Positions 1-11,300 of a DNA stretch of 64,000 nt are shown piece after piece. This DNA comes from Micrasema longulum. Its lineage: Eukaryota > Arthropoda > Insecta > Trichoptera > Brachycentridae. The position numbers were made by a program, and so were the translations under genes. Location: positions 1-64,000 of the forward strand of contig JAGVSM010002987.1 in the NCBI GenBank assembly GCA_022494885.1, in the 5' to 3' direction. The notes under the pieces are model-generated. The model was not told where the DNA came from. It searched no databases and saw only the letters and a list, made by a program, of their open reading frames with translations. The stretch's first letter is position 1. Each line of letters starts with the position of its first letter.

Positions 1-1600
1 AAAAGTCCCAGCAAATCACTCTCAATTGGTTTATTAGCCGATGCAATAATTTGAAAAAGATTTATTTTTTTTACGTAGAAATACTTTCTACCTCGTAGTG
101 CAGGGCCATTTGGCTATCATGCAGAAGATTTCAGGGTTGATTATTGACAGCAATGATAAAATTTAATTAATTTAAAAACGTTTCTTAATCCGTATATATG
201 TATATTACAAAAGTTATAGTATCCTGGCAAATCAAGCATAAAATTAATTATTTTGCCTTCGCATTCCAAATGATCGAGAATCTTATCAATTTGTTTATTT
301 TTGAATAAAAGTATAGAAAAGTAAAATAAAAAATTGTAAAATAAATAACTAACACTATTTTATTAGCATTATACATTTTTAATAAGAGGTTTTTTTTATC
401 ATTCATATTTTTGTACTTTGTTACTCACAGCACTATAAAATCTTCACATTAATACACACATAAGTCCATGTTGTTCCTTTTTTAAATTTTGTGTCACCTA
501 ACCCGATTGGTTTGTCCCTTTCACCTGGACTGGTGGTGCCTTTTTCAACGGGTCCGTATTAAGTGGTTGGATGAAAATTCCCCTTTGCCGCCCTACAGCA
601 CCCTTTTTGCGAGGGCCGTCCAAAGGAGTGTAAGATAATGTTAACCTTTCCCTTAACACCACTTCTTTACACGTCATGTCATGTCATGTGGCTTCTATGT
701 TGTCCCATACCAGTTATTGTCCATGCGCATTTTATGTTTAATTACCCTAGATCTTGTCCCAATCATACCACGTATTTGTAAAACAATAAGTGAAGTCAGT
801 CATTTTGGTCACTTAATCTAACACTAGATGTGCATGTTTATAAAAGGCATGATTTATTTTAATTCAGGTACAAAATACGCATTTGGAAGTTGTAAAATAA
901 TGTTTTTATCGCATGTCAACCATAATTTTATAATGTTAACTAAGTACAAATAGCACTTAAATAATTAACATTTGTTCTAATTTATACCTATATTATGTAA
1001 CTATGCAAGGTACTATTAAAACATTGTTTAACGAATATTAACCTAATAACATACTGTGCTAAGTTTGAGTTCTATTTGAGGTGACTGACCGTAACCAGAT
1101 TTTCAGCCAAAACTGAAACCGAATTTTGGCTTCTGTTGTAATTTCGGCTGAAACCGAAATCAAACCCGACGTTTATTTCAACAAATCAAAAGTCACATCC
1201 AAAACGTCTAAAATTAGGCGTTTTTATTGTTTAGGCTGTGGTCTGGTAAAACAAACGCTAAATGAGGAAATCATACGATTTTTCCATTTTAAAACATATG
1301 TTTTTTTTAATCGCGCAGTAATAAAAAAATAAAAAAACATAAACTAGATATAAACAATAATTTTTAAATGTTTTTCGGTTAAAAAATATACTTAAAAGTT
1401 TTATGTAACTAAAACATATTTTTTTAGACCGGCAGATTATGCCATTTTAAATTTAGACTTAACTTAGGTATCTGGGATCTCAATGAAGACTAAGTACCAA
1501 ACTAAAATTAATTATAGTCATTATGCTACATACTACGATCATAAATATATATATTTATTTTAAAAGAGACATTCTAGAGCTCATATTATTTACTCAAACA
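1..1600. other. Intronic or upstream AT-rich sequence, no gene recognised
   Basis: No exon with convincing splice sites was found. A stretch of less AT-rich sequence at about 490-740 looks like an old transposon fragment but I cannot name it. At about 1090-1180 and again at 1890-2060 there are runs built from repeated CCGAAACCGAAA-like words and their complements, described as a finding. Whether this is intron of the CAP gene or sequence upstream of it cannot be decided here, because the first exon I can support (4642) starts in phase 0 and needs an upstream partner. Confidence 0.5.
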
Positions 1601-1604
1601 ATTA

Positions 1605-1745
1605 AATTTCAGACCATTTCCTAAAAGTTGTAAATAACTTCTGCTGGAAAATAGAGATCGAGTTGTGGTAGAGTGTGATTTGAACCTGGGACCTTTGGTC
1701 CGTGAGTCCGAAATACTACCACAGGACCACAACCCGGTTCATGTA
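1605..1745 (-). repeat. tRNA-derived SINE, family B (minus strand)
   Basis: Read on the minus strand, a tRNA-like head begins near 1745 with a GGTCCTGTGGTAG-type A-box region and an anticodon-arm-like GGACTCACGGACC. A GGTTCAAATCAC B box follows, then an AACTCGATCTCTATTTTCC body. The same arrangement recurs at 5648, 16390, 47640, 52541 and 61055, which makes this an interspersed family rather than a tRNA gene. The copy is diverged. Confidence 0.6.
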
Positions 1746-2805
1746 ATGCTTATATGTAACAGTTCTTCAATGTACGCTATAAGCACTTTAACTTATTAAC
1801 TTTTAAGGAATTACAAAAATATAAATATGAAAGATCTCAGAACTACTAATTATAGTCAACAAATCACGGGTCATGCGGCCTAGTTATGAGCCATAAGATG
1901 CACCCGAGTACAGCCGAACGTAACCCGACACATTCCAACCGCAGGTTTCGGCTGAGATTCAGCCAATTTTGGTCCGAAACCGAAACCGCGAACGAAACTC
2001 ATTTTATTGGTCAAAACCGGCCAAATCCGAAACTCTGGTCGGTCATTATTTATTTGGTCATAATAAGTGGATTTGCTGGAAATTTATAATATGGAAGTAA
2101 TGAAGGAAATCATTTTGTTTGGTTTTACTTGTTCGTATTTATTTGACGTTTGATCATCAGAGTGGCCATATATGGAGAAAAGTTTAGTCACACGCAAAAA
2201 AATGATATCCACTAAACCACTCTCTAGGTAGATATGATTCAAAATGGCACCCGGTGGCCATAACTTATATTTCGACATGATCTCCATTATTAATGCTTAT
2301 GTTTTTTTATTGCACTAATAAAATATGAACATCTACATTGCATATGTTCTTGGTTAAAGCACGTTGGGCTTACACATTCGTTTTAATATTATTATAATAT
2401 TTTATTTATTTTACTTTTTAAACGGAATGAAAATGTGTTTGTTTGTTATCTTGTTATTGTCATCAACAATAAAAATATGCATGCATTTCATTACTAATCT
2501 ATTTTCATAAGTTCTAATGTAGGTTGATTTGAAAAAATATATTTTACTATTTTTTAACACAAAACAGGCAAAATAATATTTTAATTGACAAAACTAATTA
2601 TGAAAATTTTCTAAATGTTCTTTACTGAAAGCATGTTCCTTTTTGAAAACATCAGAAAAACCCGAATATATTAATTCGAATTCGATGCCTTAAGCAATGT
2701 TTTTTTTCTTCTTTTTACCAATGAATTAAAAAATATGAAAGTATAAAAAATCTTCCTTTAAATTAATGTTAGTAAATTTAAGTATTTAACCACTTACCGG
2801 CTTTT

Positions 2806-2849
2806 ATGTCTACCGGTTTCGAGACGTACCCGGCTCTTCGTCAGGACAC
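2806..2849 (-). ncRNA. Hammerhead-like ribozyme motif, family 1 (best core)
   Basis: On the minus strand the order is helix I strand GUGUC, then CUGACGA, one extra A, helix II GAGCCG-GGUA-CGUCUC, then GAAA, then the short palindrome CCGG with a GUA triplet, then GACAU, which pairs with GUGUC. This is the element order of a type I hammerhead with a minimal helix III. The catalytic boxes CUGANGA and GAAA are intact. Helix II has one mismatch. The extra A after CUGANGA departs from the canonical core, although one viroid hammerhead is known to carry an extra base there. Related copies lie at 4413, 16318, 56677 and 61846. Self-cleavage is not shown. Confidence 0.55.
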
Positions 2850-2992
2850 TCACTACATAAACATACAAATACTAAAATACACTATATCACCTTGACCGTC
2901 ACCATAGTATACATAGTATCTACGAAAAAATACATAAATTACCTGCAGAGTTAAAGGGGATGCAAACACCACCATGTCGGAACATTCAGGGA

Positions 2993-3865
2993 TATTTATT
3001 TATTTTTATTTTATTTATTTATTCACACTCTTTATCAAAATACAATTCCATATTCACTTTGTCCAGCTAACAAGGGTACATACCCCGTTCCAAGTTAGGC
3101 AATTACATTTTTATATATTATAATAGTTGACAAATTAATATAGAGCACAGACAAACAAAATATAAACTTATTCGGATACACATTTTGATTCATATACATA
3201 CAGACGTACACATATATACACACATATATATAAATATACACATATATACACATGTACATACGCACATACGTACATACACCCATGCGCATACACATACATA
3301 CATTCATAAAACATAGACAATTTATTTATGCGAAACTTCATGGTTGTCATCTATAAATATATATTTTTAAATTATTCTTTATTTTTTATATTTTATTTTT
3401 GACATCCAGTAAGGTTCTCCAATCCGTGGCATGCATCAACTTTTCTGACTCCCTACGACCAATGTCATGAAAGAGCGAGGTCAACACCTTCCGTAACTTG
3501 ACAACACTCCCGTCTTTCCACGATTCTGGCAAAAGGTTATGGACCTTTTTGCCCACGTTATAGTGTTGTCTCGATGCCAGAACAGTGTTGACCCCTTCAC
3601 TTAGTATCAGATCCCCATTAGAGTATCTTGTATTATGGTTGTGGATGATGCTTGGGTAAATGTTTCTATTTATGTGTGTAACCACTACCGTTCTCAATAT
3701 ATACTGTTGAATAATATTCAGTACTCTGAATTCTTTGAAGAGCAAGTCACTTGGATAGCGAAATGTTTTTTTTAAGATGACTCGAATTAAAGATTTCTGT
3801 GCAATTGCTACAGGTTCAAGGGCGGTTTTTGTGCAAGCATATATCGCAGAATTTGTGGGGAAGGG
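2993..3865 (-). mobile_element. 5'-truncated non-LTR retrotransposon: ORF2 C-terminus and 3' UTR
   Basis: Minus-strand translation from about 3858 to 3386 gives the C-terminal region that follows the reverse transcriptase in CR1/jockey-like non-LTR elements. Recognisable parts are an IAQKSLIRVILKKTF segment, LFKEFRVLNIIQQYILR and a HNHNTRYSNGDLIL block, with LLPESWKD near the end. The stop is at 3386. The 3' UTR continues to about 2993 through a TG/TA-rich microsatellite (3170-3300) and ends in an AAATA-rich tail, which appears as TTTATTT on the plus strand. No catalytic domain is present, so this is a dead 5'-truncated copy. Family identity beyond non-LTR is inferred. Confidence 0.75.
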
Positions 3866-3965
3866 GTTAGGAAGGGGTAAGGAAGGGGTTGCGCGTTGCT
3901 AAGTGGTTGCACGTTACACGATTGGTTAATTTTTAGAATAAAAAAGTGGGCTTTATTGAAAAGGT

Positions 3966-4260
3966 TTTTTTTTTTTTTTATTTTTTTTTTTCTTTTGTTT
4001 TTTTACAATATACATAAGAGGTAAAACAGAGTATTAAAAAAATAAAGCATAATGACATAGCAATGAAATACATATTAATAGTAAAAATGGTAAACAAAAA
4101 ATCCCACAAAGGCATGGCCTGTTCGTGGGTATACAAGAAAATGTTAATGAATTTACGCTCTTAAAATAAAAAAAAGGACAGTTACAATATTTTTGTGTAA
4201 CATAAAAAAGAGAGAATAAAATATTTTGTAAAAGATTATTTGGTTATTTATTGCTTTTTC
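3966..4260 (-). mobile_element. Non-LTR retrotransposon 3' UTR with poly-A tail
   Basis: The plus strand shows a long T run at about 3966-3995, that is, a poly-A tail on the minus strand. The sequence behind it includes CATGGCCTGTTCGTGGG and matches, in reverse complement, the stretch at 50080-50320, which ends in the same kind of A tail. No coding sequence remains. The two copies lie in opposite orientation 46 kb apart. Confidence 0.6.
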
Positions 4261-4412
4261 ATTATTTGAATGTAACATTTTTGATCCTAAACATAGTGGT
4301 GTATGCATCATCTTTGACTCTGCATGTAATTTTTGTATTTTTTCATAAATACCATGCCACAGTGACGGTAAAGATGATAGTGTATTTGAGTATTTGCATA
4401 TTGGTGCAGTGA

Positions 4413-4456
4413 GTGTCCTGACAAAGAGACGGATACGTCTCGAAGCCGGTAGACAC
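4413..4456 (+). ncRNA. Hammerhead-like motif, family 1, core-mutated copy
   Basis: Helix I is perfect: GUGUC at 4413-4417 and GACAC at 4452-4456. Helix II is GAGACG with CGUCUC around a short GAUA-type loop. The boxes are mutated: CTGACAA instead of CUGACGA, and GAAG instead of GAAA. Upstream sequence (about 4310-4412) matches the flank of the 2806 copy in reverse complement, so both belong to the same element placed in inverted orientation. Probably catalytically dead, but the preserved helices support the fold. Confidence 0.5.
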
Positions 4457-4641
4457 AAAAAGTCGGTAAATGGTTGAAAACTAATATTTATTAACAATAC
4501 TTAAAATGTTTGATAACAAAGTTAATGCTTTGAACATAAAAAATAACCTTCCTTTTATTCGCGGAGGGTAAACTAATTTTATATAATATTTATAAGATTG
4601 TTGGTAGTATCCATAATTATATTTCTGTTTTGATTTTTTAG

Positions 4642-4730
4642 CAATTGGCGAATGCATCTGTCAACCATCCGCAAATCAACAACAAGCAAAGTGTGTCAAC
4701 GTCTGCTATTTCAAAGTCTTACATGGCACG
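4642..4730 (+). CDS. CAP: CAP/SORBS internal exon (QLANASVN...KSYMAR)
   Basis: An 89-nt exon starts after a TTTTTTAG acceptor (AG at 4640-4641) and ends before GTACGC at 4731. It reads 29 codons in phase 0, from QLANASVNHP to AISKSYMA, plus two bases CG. Those two bases join the first base of the exon at 5967 to make an Arg codon, giving KSYMAR followed by ALKESGYESDS. That segment is the conserved motif just upstream of the PPLxGFRKPAP block in insect CAP proteins. The phase match (2 out, 2 in) and the absence of stops support it. The role is inferred from the gene: part of the N-terminal scaffold region of a cytoskeletal adaptor. The upstream partner exon was not found in the window. Confidence 0.75.
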
Positions 4731-4849
4731 GTACGCTATAATGCTATATTAATTCAAGCATAACTTGTGTTTTTTATCCTAATTTAAAAATCAAATTGAA
4801 AATAATTTGAAACTAAATGTAAATATTAAAACAATATTTTGATTTTGTC

Positions 4850-5585
4850 AAAATTTTTGTAGACGAGAACTGAATTCAACTCCCTGGGGAGCTGTTCATA
4901 TAAACATATTACAACCGAAATAAAGAACATTTTAGACTAGTTTAAGTGTTATAAAATAAAGGTTTTAGCTTTTCAACTTCACAAACATCAACAGATGATA
5001 GAATTGAAGGAATATAGATGTTCAAATATGGGCAGAATGGTGAATTTTACACAGTGTGTAAAGTGGCCACTTAAACCAGCCAATGACAGGTCATAAGCCC
5101 TGTGGATGCCTGGACTTCTATATTACCCTGTCTAAAATGTTCTTCTTCTCGGTTGTAATATGTTAATATTAAATCAACAATATTTTGAGTTTGTCCAAAT
5201 TTTTGTAGACAAGGACTGGATTCAACTCCCTGGGGAGCTGTTTATTGATAAATTTTTGATAAATTACCTGGTCCATGAAGAAGTATAGAAATTGAAAAAA
5301 TAACATTTTCAGGCGTTGCCTAGTATGTAGGTGAAATAATCCAATTAGATGAATCTCACCAGCATAAATAAAGGTTTCAGCTCTTTAACTTCACAAACAT
5401 CAACAGATGAAAAGAATTGAAGGAATATGGATGTTCAACTATAGGCAGAATGGTGAATGTTACACAGTGTGTAAAGTGGCCACTTAAACCAGCCATTGAC
5501 AGGTCATAAGCCCTGTAGATGCCTAGACTTCTATATTACCATTTCTTAAATGTTCTTCATCTCTGTTGTAATATGTTAATAGTAA
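4850..5585. repeat. Two copies of foldback repeat family D
   Basis: Copy one (about 4850-5170) is bounded by inverted AACATATTACAAC / GTTGTAATATGTT ends at about 4902 and 5169. Copy two (about 5175-5585) repeats the same body next to it. Diagnostic words are CAACTCCCTGGGGAGCTGTT, TAAAGTGGCCACTTAAACC and GACAGGTCATAAGCCCTGT. No ORF is present. This family recurs across the window in both orientations, often as long inverted repeats. Confidence 0.7.
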
Positions 5586-5647
5586 ATATTATACATTTTT
5601 CGACCGATTTCTCTCTGTTGAGATATTAATTAATAAGATAAATTAAT

Positions 5648-5765
5648 CAATCGGGCTGCTGTGGTCCTGTAGATACTGCTCCGGACTTACGGATCAGAGA
5701 TCAGAGTTTCAAACCCCTCTCTACATCAACTTTAGCTCCCATTAGATAATGGCCCTGAAAATTAA
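5648..5765 (+). repeat. tRNA-derived SINE, family B (plus strand)
   Basis: The plus strand shows a CTGTGGTCCTGTAGATACTG head, then a CGGACTTACGGATC arm, a diverged B box GAGTTTCAAACCCC, and a body that includes CCATTAGATAATGGCCCT. The layout equals that of the minus-strand family-B copies. It ends about 200 bp before the CAP exon at 5967. Confidence 0.55.
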
Positions 5766-5966
5766 AATTTTCAAGTGAATCTTTTAAAAACATATTTTTT
5801 TTTAATGTAAAAAAAACCACAAAGTTTAAAGGGGCAATGTGTTGTCCATTTGACCATATACCATTTAAGGTATGCGCTTTCTTCACACACGAGGAAAACA
5901 GATTAAATTTCTGTAGGACCACAGTATTTAAGTATGTTTTCTCAAGCCTACTCTTATTTTTTCCAG

Positions 5967-6160
5967 CGCCCTGAAAGAATCGGGCTACGAAAGCGATTCG
6001 ACCCTCGTCTTTCGACGGCGAGGATTAGGTGGAGATGGAATCGACGGAGCATCTTCTCCCCTGTCTCCACGGGAGCAGCGCCAGGCCTACAGGGAAGTCC
6101 AGGCAGGAGGCGAACCACCTCTGCAAGGATTCAGGAAACCAGCTCCTGACAGACCCAAAG
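5967..6160 (+). CDS. CAP: CAP/SORBS exon with ESGYESDSTLVFRRR and GFRKPAPDRPK
   Basis: A 194-nt exon follows a TTTTTTCCAG acceptor and ends before a strong GTCAGT donor (CCCAAAG|GTCAGT). One base completes the Arg codon from the exon at 4642-4730. Then come 64 codons (ALKESGYESD to APDRPK), and one G remains (phase 1). The motifs SGYESDSTLVFRRR, PLSPxEQRxAYxxVQAGGEPPLxGFRKPAP and the basic end are the hallmark N-terminal block of insect CAP, the SORBS-family adaptor that links vinculin and Cbl to the actin cytoskeleton. The trailing G pairs in frame with AA of the giant exon (Glu) or with AC of the 60-nt exon (Asp), so the giant exon can be skipped here. A longer open frame covering the same bases in another frame is a shadow. 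Confidence 0.88.
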
Positions 6161-6428
6161 GTCAGTGACACGTTTGGAACCTGAAAATTAAAAAAAAAAA
6201 ATCAATTGAATGATTTAAAGAATATAAGCGTTCCTTCTTTCTAATATCCTTCTCGTAATGTAAGACAGTTTTTTTTATATTTAAACTAAGTTATTGGACA
6301 AATTATTTTCGTTTAATAAAAATCCACAAAATATTGTTAATGTATCTGATTTATTCAATCCGCATTAATTTTGTTACACTTAAAGGTAAACTGTTGTAAA
6401 AAATGTTTGAACAGTGTGTGTGGATTAT

Positions 6429-6740
6429 TTTTTATTTAACTTTTTGTACAAAATGTTATTTTTACATAGGCGGGCTTATTGCCAAATGGCAATTTCTTCC
6501 AACCAACCAATAAAATAAATGTTTTATTTTTATAATTCAAGTTACAGAACATTTTCAATAGAAAAAAAGATTTAAAAGGTAAAGATATAAAAAAATAGAA
6601 ATAAACGCATTTGTTTATAAATTACCTTAAATCAAAACTATTACTCAATGGGAAAAAAGAAAAAAGAGGAAAAAGGAAAGGAGGAGAGATTAAGGAAGAG
6701 AAAGAAGATGTTTCTTTTGTTACACAGTTTAAGTTTCAAG
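6429..6740 (-). mobile_element. LINE 3' end with ATTGCCAAATGGCAAT hairpin
   Basis: This matches two other stretches in the same orientation (31850-32165 and 38265-38545), including AACTTTTTGTACA, the palindrome ATTGCC-AAAT-GGCAAT, CTTCCAACCAACCAATAAAA and a GA-rich block. The layout also matches the 3' region of the LINE at 60560-60960 (TTGCCTTAAGGCAA), so these look like 3' ends of related non-LTR elements. No protein sequence remains. Confidence 0.55.
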
Positions 6741-7980
6741 AGAGTACTTCTAAAATCTTAGCCACGCCAGCAAAAAATTGTTATAACACTTGTTGATGTA
6801 TAAAGTACTATTCTGAAATTACAGATGCGTAATTCTTTATTAATTTTTTACAGTTTTTTTGCTATTTTTTCGGTTTCTCGGTAGCAAGTTTCTCATATCT
6901 TTTAACAGTTTTCTCTCATTTTCAGTTTAATCACAAAATCATACATTTTTCGCAACCATAAAACTGACAACCACATAGTTTAATTAACATTGGTTAACAA
7001 TTAGAATTTAAGCGGTATTTTTGTAAAATAAGTCGACTCTAAAGAAACAAAAAATTAAGTACCCAGATACTAAAAAATACGTGGTATATTAAAAATGTAC
7101 GTTCGTTGAAATGAACAAAAATGGTGGTGTGTGTAATTTAAAATGTTAGGCTCTATAATAATATCAAATTTTAAATGGTCTATAAGTAACTTTTAACTCA
7201 TTTATGAATATAAATATTTTATGAGATTAATTTATAAGTTTTCCCACTAGAAATCAATAAATACAATTATTTATACTGAAATAACTACTGTGTTTATTAT
7301 TATGATATTTTGCATTGTGTGACAGCTTAAATATATTTGCATGCTAGTGTCAATAACAGCATTTTGCTACATTGCTTAAACTCATTAAATAATAATTAAA
7401 AAATATCAGAGAAAAGAAATGTTAATTTTAAAATATTAGAGAAAAGAAATATTGGTCATTCATTATTCGAGTTGATTTTTCAGTGTGTCACTTCCATTTG
7501 CCAAATATCTTTCTGCCATGACACATATTGTTTTATTCATGATGTAGACATAACAATTTTTATTGTAAATGTGTTTCGGTAATCGATTTTTATAACAATC
7601 AAATCAGAGCGCAACTGATGCGCGTTTGCATTTTCCCACTTCGTTTCGTGTCATGAGATAATAGCACCCTTCACATCCTGCATAACATTACGGAATATTC
7701 TCTCCGCTTCGCCGGAACTATGACCAACCGTAAATGATCAAAGTCAGTGTCAGTCTATTGTCACCACTGTCGACCAGCCAATGTGTATCATACAGCTGGT
7801 CTTCTATTGTCAAATGTGAAGGCCAGAATGACAAATTCAAACCATATTGATTATTTCTAGTCTCATCTGTTCCCATTGCTTCATTAGCCATACTGTAGTG
7901 CTTGAGATAGATCGCATGCAATCACGCATCCATAATTAATTTGTTGGACTGGATACTTAACAATTACGCTTGATCTGGAG
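6741..7980. other. Intron between CAP exons; mostly unique sequence
   Basis: AT-rich sequence without repeats I can name up to about 7450. From about 7600 the composition becomes more balanced and stays repeat-free up to a strong splice donor at 7990. No open frame here joins the giant exon in frame. It may hold a promoter and untranslated first exon (separate entry). Confidence 0.4.
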
Positions 7981-7990
7981 TAATGATAAA
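7620..7990 (+). promoter_or_regulatory. Candidate promoter and untranslated first exon before the giant exon
   Basis: A repeat-free, less AT-rich block ends in a near-ideal donor, TGATAAAG|GTGAGT (GT at 7991). The ATG at 7983 would run into the giant exon in the wrong frame and stop after a few dozen codons. The frame that would fit phase 1 has a TAA shortly upstream and no ATG. If this is an exon it is therefore untranslated, and translation would start at a Met inside the giant exon. No clear TATA box was seen. Confidence 0.25.
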
Positions 7991-8389
7991 GGTGAGTGCT
8001 ATTTATTTTAATAATCTCTCTGCCTTATGGTGTCAGTCTTCTGAATTTTCATCGCTTTGCTCTGCTTCGAGGTAATTATTCAATCTATTTTTCTTTAAAA
8101 AATATTAAACTTAAGCATGTTACCACTATTGCACACCTATATACTGTATCAAATAATTGCGTTCAAACAAAAACAAAAATATTAGCACACACATTCACAG
8201 TTAATTGTACTCTACTATATTTAGAAACCACTGGCACGATACAATCGTAGTGCAATTAAAATTGGAAACACAGAGTAACATCACGTAAAGCCACACGTGT
8301 TTCCGCACAAGACACCAGCACGTCGCTATGATGGAAGAGAAGTTAACTGTTTTAAATTAATTAGATTTGTGTTTGTTGATCACCCACAG

Positions 8390-11300
8390 AAGACACGGAG
8401 ATTGAATATTTCCCGCTATCGCCGACGCTCACCAGAATCCGAGTTCACAAAAACGTTCCCAAGAATATTAGTAACGACATTTTGTGCTACCCGATCACAT
8501 CGACAGTGACAAATTCTCAAAAAGTGTTCGAAAATTACAAACACAACGTGCCTTCATTTTTTAGTCTAGATTTTCCGAAAATCTCAGCTTATAATCCACC
8601 CGCCCCGCCGAGAAGATTGTCTTCTAAAGCCAATACAACTTTGAAACTTGTCTCTTCTGTTACTGGGAACTCATCATCTTCGAGATTGTTACAAACGAGA
8701 AATAAACATGATACAAATATTAAATTCTTACAAGGACGACTGTCAACCAAACTTAATTCATCTTCTCCGAAAGATGTTCGTAAAAAAGATATGAGGGAAA
8801 TTAAAATGAAGTCGTCTGATGGAAAGCGAATCAAAACAACAAAATCGGTGAGTGTTGTTCCCTCGCAAATTGGCAAGATTAAACCTGATTCAAAAAAGCG
8901 AACGGAAACATTCAAAGGAACGAGTAGTTTTGGATCTCCTCGACGAACGATGTCTCCCGTTGAATATGCCAGTCCTAATATAAACAGATATTTTGGTGAA
9001 CCACCTCCATACAGCAGAGTAGTTATTGAAGGAGGTGCAGGACGACGCACACCGATATCTGGAGTATTAGATCGGGGGACATCATTGGATAGAACTTTTG
9101 CCAGTGAAAAGAAGCATCTACCTTTAAAAAGTATACGTGAGTCCCCAACTAGAATTCTTTCAAAATCAGTAGAACTTATTTCTCCTACTGAAATCAATAA
9201 AACTTTTAAAGAAAATCATGTTTCCAAATCACTTAAACCCTCTCTAACCACGCCAACTAAGCAAAAAACAAGCGGAAGCAAGCCAGAAAAATTATCCAAA
9301 AGCATTCGTAAAAATAGTGGTGATAAAAATATGAAGATTACTATGTCACCAAGAGGGAGAGATCTTCTGCGAACATCAGATAAACTCTATGGAATAGGTA
9401 AACAGAAATCACCTACTTCTTCTGAACTATCTTCTCAAACCTACATTGCTTTTGATTCACCTATTTTTAAGACGGAACATACATTATCTAATCCAGATTT
9501 ACGTAACTTGTCAAAAAAAGGTTTGAAGTCTAGTATTTCTACATCATTGAAACAAAGCGCTAAAAGCGCTAAAAGTAAGTCATCTGATCGTGATTTTAGT
9601 ACAAACCGAATAAAAAAAGTTAAAGATGAAAATGAATGTCTTAAAAATAAACCTGAAAAGTTGAACGGTAAAAAACTGATAAAAAAGACAAAAATCAATG
9701 CAGATAAATCAAAAAAATATGTCAGCTTAAATCAAATTTTAAAAAATAAAAATCATATTGAAAGCTTGCACAAGAAGGATGCACTTTCTTTTATTAACAA
9801 CAACGACCACCAATTGGGTTCATATATTAAACATTATGAAAATAATCAAAGTATTAACTACAATGAAATTTACGACAGACGTGATGCCGTTATGAGCGAC
9901 TCATTTTTTCAACATTTATTTTTACGTGATATACCCGTTCAAAGAGACGTAAATGACTATCATGTCACAACTGTACTGGAAAAAGCTAAAATATTCCAAA
10001 ATAGTCCCGCTCCTTCCCAATCTAATAGATATTCTAACAGTTATTTATCTAACAAGAAACCTGTTAGCGAATCTAAGTTTAGAACGTGGGATAAAAATGA
10101 TTTTGTTAGATCTAAGAGTCCAAGATCGATATCTTGGCCTGGTAGATTAAGTGTTTCTAATATTCGGAAATTTGATAGTTTATCAAGTGGAAGAAAATCA
10201 ACTAATCCAATTGGATCCTCACTTATTTTCTCAAAAACTGACCCTCGAAGTAAGAGTGAACCACCATTTTCAAATAAGATTATACTTTCTCAAACCGTAC
10301 GGCCTAAATCACCTACAGTCACAAAAAGGGAAGTGTCTCCAAATAAAGTAGTATATAAAAGACTACCATCTCCTCCAGCAAAAATGATATTCTCACAAAC
10401 GTCTAGGCCTTTGTCGCCAATAGTTTTGCATAACAAAAGGAAAATACTATCAGAACCAATCCGTATGTCGTCTCCTTCGAAAATTATTTTAACCCAAACA
10501 TCACGACCAGTAACTCCAGTTGTATCTAAAAAGTTTTATTATGACAGCCGGTCCAGATCTGAGTCTCCAAATTTATCAAAAAGTGAATCTGCATATTTTT
10601 CTACTGCTGAACAGTTGCGAAGAAAGTTATCTCTATCACCCAAAAGATACATAAATTCAGTACCAAAAATGCGAAACCACTCTCCATCTCCATCTCCATC
10701 GCCCATGAGATCTCCATCTTATAGACGTATACACAGTGCTAGAATTTCACAATCCAAAGGAGCTGAATGCCTTAGTAATTTAAGAAATAAGATAATCCGT
10801 ACACAGAGTGCTGGAGATGCAGAGTCTAAAGTTATAAAAGAGAATCGTTTGTTGGAACGATGCAGTTCATCTGCAGATTTAGAACGTATTAGACAACATT
10901 TAGACTATCAGGAATATATAACGGAATTAAAGCATCAAAGGACTAAATCAGAACGATTTAAGGAACTTAATAAATTTTACTCGTATCTTGAACGAATCGG
11001 AGAATTAGAAAGAACGACCTCATCTAGTGATTTACGACCCCGAAAACGGGATGAAGAAATTATAGATTTTGAGCACTGGAAATTAATTCGAGCTAAAGAA
11101 AGAGCCGAAGAAGAATTGAATAGGCTCTACAAAAAAATGAAAATTGAACAACAAGAAAAAGATTTGTTATTTTCGCCTAATGATTCTGAAAATTTGAGAT
11201 GGAGTCAGAATAAGGATTGGAATTTAAGAGCTAAAGAAAAATCAGTGGAAGACCTCAAAGATCATTTTGTCAAAATGGCAGACCGCGAATATGAGGGAGA

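Noticed and set aside
3095..3350. Tyr/Cys/Met-rich open frames
   Set aside because: Translation of a TG/TA microsatellite in a LINE 3' UTR.
5934..6149. 71-codon Arg/Ser-rich open frame
   Set aside because: Shadow of the CAP exon 5967-6160 in another frame.
8589..9197. 202-codon minus-strand open frame
   Set aside because: It lies wholly inside the CAP giant exon in antisense. Its length follows from the coding strand's codon use, and no motif is seen.
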